Position numbers and translations under genes: made by a program. Under the pieces are notes generated by a model. It searched no databases. It saw only the letters and a program-made list of their open reading frames with translations, and had not been told where the DNA came from. 18,515 nt of DNA from JBIKLM01 sp044375105 (GTDB lineage Bacteria > Planctomycetota > UBA1135 > GCA-002686595). The number at the start of each line of letters is the position of its first letter. The first letter of the stretch is position 1. Shown piece after piece: positions 10,097 through 16,235 of the stretch. The stretch covers positions 1 through 18,515 of the forward strand of contig JBILNK010000075.1 of NCBI GenBank assembly GCA_044375105.1. Reading direction: 5' to 3'.

Positions 10097-10681
10097 ATGG
10101 CCCCCAACTCCCTCCCTGCTCGCACGACCGACGAGCGCGCCGTTGTGCTCCGGCCGTTCCAGCCGAAGGATTCGGCTCCTGGGGCGCTCGGGCCGGCTCC
10201 CGCGTTTCCGGCGGAGGGGGTCCTGGCGCGCCAGCTCGAGCCGCGCCGCGCCGCGCCCCTCGAAGTGGGTCTGCTGCTCAGCAGGCGTCCCGCCTGCCGG
10301 CTGGTGCTCGGCCACCGGGAACGGCAGGCGGCGATTGCTGCCGACGGGGAAGAGGGGGACAACACGGTGGCCTTGCTGCGTTTGCACCTGCGCGCCGAGG
10401 TCCCGGAGCTGCGCTTCTGGCGCCATGGCGATGCCTGCCCCGAGATCGTCTGGCTGTGCGCCTTCGAATCCGGCGCCGAAGAGCTGGTCGCTCGGCTGCG
10501 CCAGGACCACCCCGCCGCTTTCCTGATGGTCAGCGCCCGGCGCTTGGACGGGGCCACGGCGCAGCGCCTCAAGGCGCTCGGCGCCGATGCGGTCTACACC
10601 CTCGGGGACCTGGGCGGCCGCCGCCTGCGCGACCGGCTCCTGGCCGGTTTGGCGCACAAGCGCGCCGGGCTGAAGGCCTGA
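10097..10681 (+). CDS. Hypothetical protein with a degenerate receiver-like C-terminal half
   Basis: I do not recognise this 194-residue protein by overall sequence. Residues 1-55 are Pro/Ala/Arg-rich and probably disordered. Residues 115-186 follow the second half of a response-regulator receiver domain: PEIVWLCAFESG, then a helix, AAFLMVSARRLDG at the beta-4 position, and RLKALGADAVYTL at alpha-4/beta-5. The strand that normally carries the phosphorylated aspartate (xxLLD) reads IVWLC, so C121 replaces it and phosphorylation seems unlikely. The position of the paired N-terminal acids is also unclear. ATG 10097 is chosen because the sequence before it is low-complexity; ATG 9992 (229 residues) is the alternative. 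It may be a pseudo-receiver or simply another Rossmann-like fold. It stands alone between hairpin-flanked spacers. Confidence 0.6.
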   Translation: MAPNSLPARTTDERAVVLRPFQPKDSAPGALGPAPAFPAEGVLARQLEPRRAAPLEVGLLLSRRPACRLVLGHRERQAAIAADGEEGDNTVALLRLHLRAEVPELRFWRHGDACPEIVWLCAFESGAEELVARLRQDHPAAFLMVSARRLDGATAQRLKALGADAVYTLGDLGGRRLRDRLLAGLAHKRAGLKA

Positions 10682-11020
10682 TGGGCGAATGCTGTAGGCC
10701 GGATCGGAGCACTCGATCGCCGACCCAAGGCGGCCAGCCTTGCCGGGCTGGTCGCTCCGCTCGCAGCGGCCTGCCCGCCGGCCGCGGGGCGAACGTTCCT
10801 GAGGCGCCACGGCCCGATTCGCGAAGGCTGCGCCGCCGATCGCTGGACTCTGCGTGCGGGCTGCGTGGACGCTGGCGTCCTTTGGGCCCACGCTTGACCC
10901 ACACTCTTGGGCCCTAGGTCCCCTGGCCTCAGGGCCGCGGGGCGACCCGCCTCGAGGCCCCGCTTCAAAGCCAGGTCCAGCGGCGCTGCGGCGCCCGCCG
11001 CCTCCGCCGGATTGCTCGCA
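10682..11020. other. Non-coding spacer before the HAD gene
   Basis: No gene is supported here. A hairpin lies near the left end (listed separately). TTGACC at 10894-10899 is a good -35 match, but the only nearby -10-like hexamer, TAGGTC at 10915-10920, is weak and only 15 bases away. The rest is GC-rich with nothing recognisable. Confidence 0.4.
10729..10756 (+). terminator. GC-rich stem-loop after the small hypothetical gene
   Basis: Bases 10729-10739 pair with 10746-10756 (two G-T wobbles, 6-base loop TTGCCG), 47 bases after the stop at 10681. No T-run follows. Its position and form match the other gene-end hairpins in the window. Confidence 0.45.
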
Positions 11021-11980
11021 ATGTCACGGATCAAGCCTCACGACCCAGCCGCCCCGCTGAGACCGGGAGCGTGGCCGCACGTGGTGTTCGACCTGGATGG
11101 GACCCTGCTTGCCGCCGGCTCGGGGCGCGGGATCCTGGCTCACGCGGCGCTCGTCGAGGCCTGGCCCGAGCATCCCGAACCGAGTCCCGGGCCCGTCCAA
11201 CTCGAGCGCGGCGGCGATCGAGAGTTCGCGACCGTTTTCGCTGAATTGGCCGAGGCTTGGCCGGAGGAGCGCCGCACGCGTGCCGCTCTCGCCCACGAAC
11301 GCCTGTGCGCAGAAACGCGCCGCTGGGGCGGATTGATCGCTTTGCCCGGGGCGATCCAGGTCCTCGAAAGGTTGCGGGCCAACGGACAGCGCCTGTGGGT
11401 CGCCACCAACGCCACGCAGGCGGATGCGGAGCGCGCCCTCGCGGGGCTCGGCCTCTCCTCTGGACTGGAGGCGGTGCTCGGGATCGATCCGCGCCGGCCG
11501 GAGCCGAAGCAACGACGCATGCGCCGCTGGGCCGAGGAGCTGGGCTGGCCCGAGGGGGTCCTGGTCGGGGATTCCCCGGGGGACCTCGAGGCCGCGCGCG
11601 CCGCAGGGCTCGTTGCGATCCACTACCTCGGCTCCGGCGCCGACGCGGAGAGCAGCCGGGGCGCCGCAGCCACGATCCAGCACCTCGCCCTGCTGCCGGA
11701 GCTGCTCGATCGCCGGCCGGCGCGCGTGGCAGCCCTGGCCGCGGGGGCTCGCGGCCGTGGCGCGGGATTGGCTGTGGAGGGCGGGGCCCCCGGTGCCGCC
11801 GAGCGCTGGGCCCGTTGGCTCTCGACTTCTGCGTCCATTCCGATCCGGCCCTGGGCCCTGGCGGGTTGGCGGGTCTGGCTGGCCGATGTGGGCTCACCTG
11901 CCCCGGCAGGGGCCGATCTGGTTCTGGATCTGAGCCAGCCCCTCGACCCAGCTCCCGCCGAACCTCCCCAGCCCCGTTGA
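11021..11980 (+). CDS. HAD-superfamily hydrolase with C-terminal extension
   Basis: This 319-residue protein is predicted to be a cytoplasmic phosphatase of the phosphoglycolate-phosphatase type. Motif I is VVFDLDGTLL with nucleophile D24 and acid D26. Motif II is ATNAT (T119), K163 in EPKQ serves as motif III, and GDSPGD (183-188) is motif IV. All catalytic positions are intact and span about 205 residues, the usual size of the family, with helical cap residues between motifs I and II. Residues 224-319 are an additional Ala/Arg/Trp-rich region without a recognised domain. ATG 11021 (MSRIKP) is chosen because upstream in-frame sequence is low-complexity; no ribosome site is visible. The TGA lies in the loop of a hairpin. 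Substrate is unknown; a sugar phosphate would fit the envelope-glycan neighbourhood, but that is a guess. Confidence 0.82.
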   Translation: MSRIKPHDPAAPLRPGAWPHVVFDLDGTLLAAGSGRGILAHAALVEAWPEHPEPSPGPVQLERGGDREFATVFAELAEAWPEERRTRAALAHERLCAETRRWGGLIALPGAIQVLERLRANGQRLWVATNATQADAERALAGLGLSSGLEAVLGIDPRRPEPKQRRMRRWAEELGWPEGVLVGDSPGDLEAARAAGLVAIHYLGSGADAESSRGAAATIQHLALLPELLDRRPARVAALAAGARGRGAGLAVEGGAPGAAERWARWLSTSASIPIRPWALAGWRVWLADVGSPAPAGADLVLDLSQPLDPAPAEPPQPR

Positions 11981-11988
11981 GGGGCTGG
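11968..11988 (+). terminator. Hairpin enclosing the HAD stop codon
   Basis: CCAGCCCC (11968-11975) and GGGGCTGG (11981-11988) form a perfect 8-bp stem whose 5-base loop, GTTGA, contains part of the TGA stop at 11978-11980. No U-tract follows. It may terminate transcription or protect the 3' end. Confidence 0.45.
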
Positions 11989-12163
11989 AGGGCGATCGAG
12001 TCCGGCGGCCTCCCTGCCGCCGGGGGCGCCCTCGTTCCGGGGATCTGTCCCCGGCGCCCCTCCGGAGCGGCTTCGGCTTCGGTGTCGTCGTCGGTTTCGG
12101 CGGCGGCGGGGGGGGCGGAAGCGCCCCGCTCGGCGCCCGCTACGGGCGCGGGGCCGGGCCGGT
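11989..12163. other. Non-coding spacer upstream of the rpoZ promoter
   Basis: The spacer between the HAD gene and rpoZ is low-complexity GC-rich sequence, including a G-run near 12109-12117. The open frame through it is Gly/Pro/Arg-rich and not protein-like. No regulatory operator or RNA is recognised. Confidence 0.4.
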
Positions 12164-12192
12164 TTGCCGGGCCGCCCCAGGCTCGCTATCCT
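12164..12192 (+). promoter_or_regulatory. Probable promoter of the rpoZ-lpxK-hldE operon
   Basis: TTGCCG (12164-12169) and TATCCT (12187-12192, inside the octamer GCTATCCT) are separated by 17 bases, the ideal spacing for a housekeeping sigma factor. They match the -35 consensus at 4 of 6 positions and keep the TA....T of the -10. The start would be near 12199, leaving about a 78-base leader before ATG 12277. Confidence 0.55.
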
Positions 12193-12276
12193 GCTAGGCT
12201 CGCCGTAGGGCTTGGATCGCCCGCAGATCCGCCCGGCGCCGCGTCAGACCCCTGCGCCAACCGCCCGCCGCTCCCG

Positions 12277-12492
12277 ATGTCTACGGATTCGACCCTTCCC
12301 CAGCGTCTGCAGAAGTCTGTCTCCGGATCGTTCCACAAGACCGCGCTCCTGCAGAAGCGGGTCCGCGAGCTGATCCGCGGCGCGGCGCCCCTGATCGAGA
12401 CCCGCGAGCGCAATCCGATCAAAGTGGCCTTCCTGGAGATGGAGCGCGGCCTGATCGAGCTGATCCCCGAGGAGGAGCGCCCGCTGCTGTGA
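12277..12492 (+). CDS. rpoZ: Probable DNA-directed RNA polymerase omega subunit
   Basis: The 71-residue protein matches the core of bacterial omega: a helix ending in TALLQKRVRELIRGAAPLI (22-40), corresponding to the KRARQL...GA.P region. This is followed by RNPIKVAFLEMERGLI (45-60), corresponding to the region before the conserved EIxxGxI. Omega binds the beta' subunit and aids polymerase assembly. It is shorter and more divergent than the roughly 90-residue enterobacterial form, but similar short versions occur elsewhere. ATG 12277 gives MSTDST; no Shine-Dalgarno is visible. It is the first gene of an overlapping operon: its TGA forms GTGA with the next start. Omega genes commonly sit beside gmk or coaBC, so placement in front of lipid A genes is unusual. 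Confidence 0.72.
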   Translation: MSTDSTLPQRLQKSVSGSFHKTALLQKRVRELIRGAAPLIETRERNPIKVAFLEMERGLIELIPEEERPLL

Positions 12493-13997
12493 GCCGCAGG
12501 GCCAGCGGCTGGACGGGCGCCCAGGGCGCGGCTTTGGCCTGTGGGGTGAGCCGCGGCGAGCGCGGAGCCCGGTTCCTTCGCCCGGCTCGCTTGCTGGCCT
12601 CGCTCCTTGCGGTGTGTCTGCTGGCGGGCTGCAGCGGCGCAGGCGATCGCCCCCCGACCACGCGCACCCTGGTCTGGCTGGTGATCGACACGCTGCGCGC
12701 CGACGCGCTGGGAGCCTATGGCAACGCCGCGCGCGGAGAGGGCGATGTGGCCCCCAGTCCGCATCTCGATCGCCTGGCGTCCGAGGGCTTCCTGTTCGAG
12801 CGCGCCTACGCGGCCGCACCCTGGACCGTGCCTTCGGTGGTCACGCAGCTCAGCGGGCGACACCCCTTCGACCACGGCGCCAACCGCCTGCTCGAGCCGC
12901 TTCCCGAGCGCCTCCTGACCCTGCCGCAGGTGCTGTCCCGGCAGGGCTGGCGCAGCGTCGGCGTCACGACCAACTTCGTGACCCTGGGCCGTTATGGCTT
13001 CGACCGGGGTTTCGAGCGCTTCGACGATTCGCTGGCCCTCGGCCACGAGGGCAGCTACGGGCCCCAGGCCGTCGATCGGCTGCTCGAGCTGAGCGATGCC
13101 CTGGGCGGGCCGGAGCAGCGCCGCTTCCTCTGGCTGCTGCTGTTCGAGCCCCATTTCCGCTATGAGGCCCATGCGGGGCTGCGCTTCGGGCGCGGCTTCG
13201 GAACGCGGCGGGCCGAGGGGCCCTACGCCGGGCCGCTGCGCGGCAACGAGCCCCTCGCGGAGCTGCGCGCTGCCCTGGCCGGAGGGCGGCTTTCCGGCGA
13301 GGACCTCGAGTTCCTGCGGGCGCTCTACCAAAGCGAGGCCGCGGCCGCCGATCAGGCTTTCGGGCGGCTGCGCAGCGGGCTCGAGCAGCGCGGTCTATGG
13401 GATGAGGCCTGGGTGCTCGCCAGCGCCGATCATGGCGAAGAGCTCGGCGAGCAGGACTGGCTCGGCCATACGGTGCGGCTCTCCGAGGCCCTGGTGCGCG
13501 TGCCGCTGCTGCTGCGCGGCCCGCGCTCCGCGGGCCTGTCGCCACGGCGCATCGCCGTACCGGTGAGCCAGGTGGATCTGTTCGCCACGGCCCTCGAGTT
13601 CGCCGGCGTGCCCGCCGAGGCCCGGCCGGCCGTGGAGAGCCGTTCCCTGTGGCCCCTGCTGATCGGTTCCGGGCCGGAGCCGCGGCGCTGGCTCTATCTC
13701 TTCTCCCGTTTCGACCCGGTCCTGGCCGCGGGCGTCGCCTCGACCCAGAGCGCGCACCTGTGGGGCGTGGTCGACGGCCGCGGGTTGACCAAGTGGGTCG
13801 TCGATCGCGGGCCCGCGGCCCCGGGAGAGCCGGCGGTCCGCGCGCGCTGGTTCGACCTGTCCGCGGCCCCCGGCGCCGAGCGCGAGCAGCCCTGGACGCC
13901 GGCCCAGGTCGAGACCGCTTGGCGGCTCCGCGGGCTGCTGCCCGAACCGCTCGGGGAGCGCAGTGGCTCCGAGCCCGTGCCGCTGGACGCCCGGTGA
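12489..13997 (+). CDS. Sulfatase-like alkaline-phosphatase-superfamily lipoprotein
   Basis: This 502-residue protein has a lipoprotein signal (LLAVCLLAGC, lipidated C48). Its alkaline-phosphatase-superfamily fold is close to sulfatases and phosphoglycerol or phosphoethanolamine transferases. Metal and active-site motifs are VIDTLRADALG (D67), APWTVPSVVTQLSGR (T113 where sulfatases have the formylglycine cysteine), LFEPH (H221) and SADHGEELGE (D313, H314), followed by H326. The Thr nucleophile resembles LtaS/EptA-type transferases, so it probably hydrolyses or transfers phosphate-linked groups, not sulfate. GTG 12489 overlaps the rpoZ stop as GTGA, with AGGAGG 13 bases upstream. A second GTG at 12546 begins with the same nine bases and would give a more normal 28-residue signal peptide. 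It lies between rpoZ and lpxK and overlaps both, suggesting an envelope glycolipid substrate (inference). Confidence 0.85.
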   Translation: MSRRASGWTGAQGAALACGVSRGERGARFLRPARLLASLLAVCLLAGCSGAGDRPPTTRTLVWLVIDTLRADALGAYGNAARGEGDVAPSPHLDRLASEGFLFERAYAAAPWTVPSVVTQLSGRHPFDHGANRLLEPLPERLLTLPQVLSRQGWRSVGVTTNFVTLGRYGFDRGFERFDDSLALGHEGSYGPQAVDRLLELSDALGGPEQRRFLWLLLFEPHFRYEAHAGLRFGRGFGTRRAEGPYAGPLRGNEPLAELRAALAGGRLSGEDLEFLRALYQSEAAAADQAFGRLRSGLEQRGLWDEAWVLASADHGEELGEQDWLGHTVRLSEALVRVPLLLRGPRSAGLSPRRIAVPVSQVDLFATALEFAGVPAEARPAVESRSLWPLLIGSGPEPRRWLYLFSRFDPVLAAGVASTQSAHLWGVVDGRGLTKWVVDRGPAAPGEPAVRARWFDLSAAPGAEREQPWTPAQVETAWRLRGLLPEPLGERSGSEPVPLDAR

Positions 13998-15193
13998 GCA
14001 GAAAGAGCCCTCCCGTCGGAGCACCGGCCGAGGCCGCCGAGCCCATGGTGTTGAATGGTCGCGCCATGGCAGCCCAAACCCAACCGACGCGCCGGATCGA
14101 GGAGCGCCTGGCCCGCGGCGGAGGTTGGGTCGAAGCGCTGTGGCTGCCGGCGGCCCTGTTCGGCGCGCTGGCGGGACTGCGCGGGGCGCTCTACGACCGC
14201 GGGCTGTTGCCCAGCCGCCGTGTGGCGGCCCCGGTCGTCTCGGTCGGCAATCTGAGCGCGGGCGGCACCGGCAAGACCCCGGCCACGCTGTGGCTCGCGC
14301 GCTGGTTCCGGGGCCGGGGCCGGCGCCCCGGCGTGCTGAGCCGCGGGCATGGGGCGGCGGCTCTGCGGCGCGTGGAAGCTCAATCTGGCGCGCCCCTCGG
14401 CCGCAGCGATGAAGGGCGGCTGTTCGCCTTGCACGCCCCCGACCTGCCCTACGTCGAGGAGCCCGATCGGGTCCGCGGCGCAGAGGCCCTGATCGACCTC
14501 GGTGCGGACGTGATCCTGCTCGACGACGGCTTCCAGCACCGGCGTTTGGCGCGCGACCTCGACCTGGTGTTGATCGATGCCAGCCGGCCCTTCGGCCTGC
14601 CCTGGAACGAGCGCAGCGGCCGCGCCCCCGTGGCGCTCTTGCCGCGCGGTCTGCTGCGCGAGGCGCCCGCGGCCCTGGGGCGCGCCTCGGCGCTGCTGCT
14701 GACGCGCTGCGACCAGGTCCCGCCCGAGCGTCTGGAAGCGCTCAGCGAGACGCTCCTCGGCCACGCTCCCGCGGCCGCCCAGGTGCGCACGCGCCACGCG
14801 CCTCGCGGCCTGCTCGATGGGGCCGGCGGGCGCCATGGCCTCGAGCGTCTCGCGGGGCGCGAGGTCGAGCTGGTCAGCGGCATCGGCAATCCGCTCGCCT
14901 TCGAGGCCAGCGTGGCCAGTCTGGGCGCCGTGATCGCCGGCCATCGCACCTTTCCCGACCACCACGCGTATCGGGCGTCGGACCTGATCGGCCTGGGGCA
15001 GGGCAGCCGCCTGGTGCTGACCACCGAGAAGGACCTGGTCAAGCTGGGCGAGCTCCTGCCGGGCGCCCTGGCGCTGTCGATCGAGCTGGAGCTGCTTTCC
15101 GGCGCCGAGGTGCTGGAAGCGCTGCTCGAGTCCCTGCCGCTGTCCGCGGCCGAATTCCGGCGTCGCCACCTGCACGAGGGTCTGCATGGATGA
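13994..15193 (+). CDS. lpxK: Tetraacyldisaccharide 4'-kinase (lipid A 4'-kinase)
   Basis: LpxK uses ATP to phosphorylate the 4' position of the tetraacyl disaccharide, the sixth step of lipid A synthesis, at the inner membrane's cytoplasmic face. The protein is 399 residues. The hydrophobic N-terminal region (47-65) is followed by VVSVGNLSAGGTGKTP, the family's Walker A (G90-T95). Then come VLSRGHG (114-120), SDEGRLFA (138-145), and LLDDGFQHRRLARDLDLVLID (175-195), the LpxK signature. TTEKDLVKL (343-351) also fits. GTG 13994 forms GTGAGC over the preceding stop. ATG 14045 or 14066 are in frame and would give a length nearer the usual 330-370 residues, since residues 1-35 look disordered. It overlaps the next gene by 8 bases. 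This gene shows that the host makes lipid A. Confidence 0.93.
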   Translation: MSRKSPPVGAPAEAAEPMVLNGRAMAAQTQPTRRIEERLARGGGWVEALWLPAALFGALAGLRGALYDRGLLPSRRVAAPVVSVGNLSAGGTGKTPATLWLARWFRGRGRRPGVLSRGHGAAALRRVEAQSGAPLGRSDEGRLFALHAPDLPYVEEPDRVRGAEALIDLGADVILLDDGFQHRRLARDLDLVLIDASRPFGLPWNERSGRAPVALLPRGLLREAPAALGRASALLLTRCDQVPPERLEALSETLLGHAPAAAQVRTRHAPRGLLDGAGGRHGLERLAGREVELVSGIGNPLAFEASVASLGAVIAGHRTFPDHHAYRASDLIGLGQGSRLVLTTEKDLVKLGELLPGALALSIELELLSGAEVLEALLESLPLSAAEFRRRHLHEGLHG

Positions 15194-16235
15194 GCAGCGC
15201 AGCGGCGCGGAGGGCCTGCCGCCGCCGGGCGTGCTGGGGCCGGTCAGCCGGGAACCGGTGCCGCCGCCCAGCGCCTGGCCGGTGGCGCCCGTGGCCAGCG
15301 CCGGAGAGCGCACCGGGACGCTGGCCGCGCTCGAATCCTTCGCCGCGCGCGCCGTGCTGGGGTGTTGGTCCCGGCTGCCGCGCGCGCTGGATCTCGGCCT
15401 GCGCCAGTCCCTGGCGCTGCTGCTCGAACGCCTCGACCGACGCCACAGCAGCGCGGGCGAGCGCTTCCTCGAGCAGGCTTTCCGCTTCTGGGGCCGCCCG
15501 GCCCCGAACCCCGCCGAGCTCCGCCAGCGGGTGCGCGCCGCCTACCGGCATTTCCTGGGCGTGATCGTGGAGAGCGAGCGCTTCGCCCGCGAAGTGCCCT
15601 GGCAGCGCACCTTCGAGCATCTCGAGCTGTGCACCACCCCCTGCGCCCGCGAGCTGCTGTTGGCGCGGCGCCCGGCCCTGGTGCTCTCCTGCCACGTGGG
15701 CAACTGGGAACTGGGCAGCCTGTTCGGGGCGCGGCTCGGGCTGTCGCCGATGTACGCGATCGCCAAGCCGGTCAAGAATCGCTACCTCTCGGAGGCCATC
15801 GCGGCCGCCCGCGAGAAGCGCGGCATCCGCATCCTCTACCGCCGCGGGGCCATGGCCGAGGTCCCGGCCGTGATCGCCGCGGGCGGCTCGGTGGCCATGC
15901 TGCTCGACCAGCGCGCCAACGTGAAGCCCGTGCTGGCGCCCTTCTTCGGGCGCACCGCCCGCTGCGACCGCTCGGCCGGCGTGCTGATCCGCCGGATCGC
16001 CCGGCCGCTCTTGTTCGGGGCCTGCTATCGGCTGCCGGGACCCGACCTGCGCTTTCGGCTGGAGCTCGGGCCCGTGCTCGAGCCGGACGCCCTGCGCGAC
16101 CTGTCCGCCGAGGCCCTGGCGGCCCGGATCAACGCCGAATTCGAGCGTATGATCGCCGCCCAGCCGGAGCAGTACTTCTGGCTCCACGACCGCTATCGCG
16201 ACGCCCCCCCGGACGGTTCCGCACCCCCCTCATGA
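15186..16235 (+). CDS. LpxL/HtrB-like lipid A acyltransferase
   Basis: The 349-residue protein belongs to the lysophospholipid acyltransferase family that adds a secondary acyl chain to Kdo-lipid A. The HX4E active site is H170-VGNW-E175. Other family features are LLDQRANVKPVLAPFFGR (239-256) and the C-terminal PEQYFWLHDRYR (327-338). A membrane-associated N-terminal helix is probable at 50-85. Residues 1-45 are an extra Pro/Gly-rich extension beyond the usual roughly 300 residues. ATG 15186 is preceded by GAGGG with 5 bases spacing and overlaps the lpxK stop by 8 bases; the ATG at 15190 that also overlaps the stop is in a wrong frame. It follows lpxK in the operon, in agreement with pathway order. 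Donor chain length and exact homologue (LpxL, LpxM or LpxP) cannot be decided. Confidence 0.88.
   Translation: MDEQRSGAEGLPPPGVLGPVSREPVPPPSAWPVAPVASAGERTGTLAALESFAARAVLGCWSRLPRALDLGLRQSLALLLERLDRRHSSAGERFLEQAFRFWGRPAPNPAELRQRVRAAYRHFLGVIVESERFAREVPWQRTFEHLELCTTPCARELLLARRPALVLSCHVGNWELGSLFGARLGLSPMYAIAKPVKNRYLSEAIAAAREKRGIRILYRRGAMAEVPAVIAAGGSVAMLLDQRANVKPVLAPFFGRTARCDRSAGVLIRRIARPLLFGACYRLPGPDLRFRLELGPVLEPDALRDLSAEALAARINAEFERMIAAQPEQYFWLHDRYRDAPPDGSAPPS

Noticed and set aside
9659..10891. 410-residue minus-strand frame opposite the small hypothetical gene
   Set aside because: Composition is Gly/Arg/Gln-rich without hydrophobic core pattern; the plus frame has receiver-like alternation of strands and helices.
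10907..11020. 38-residue N-terminal extension of the HAD hydrolase
   Set aside because: Low-complexity Pro/Arg/Ala sequence before the ATG at 11021; the HAD motif I already sits 24 residues into the shorter form.
12469..12477. GAGGAGGAG as strong ribosome site for the sulfatase-like gene
   Set aside because: It encodes part of the rpoZ Glu-Glu-Glu tail and is 11-13 bases from GTG, so it is only weak support; kept as a comment, not as a feature.
15190..15564. Frame starting with ATGAGC over the lpxK stop
   Set aside because: It matches the junction hexamer but is Arg/Ala-rich and the wrong frame; the acyltransferase with HX4E begins at ATG 15186.
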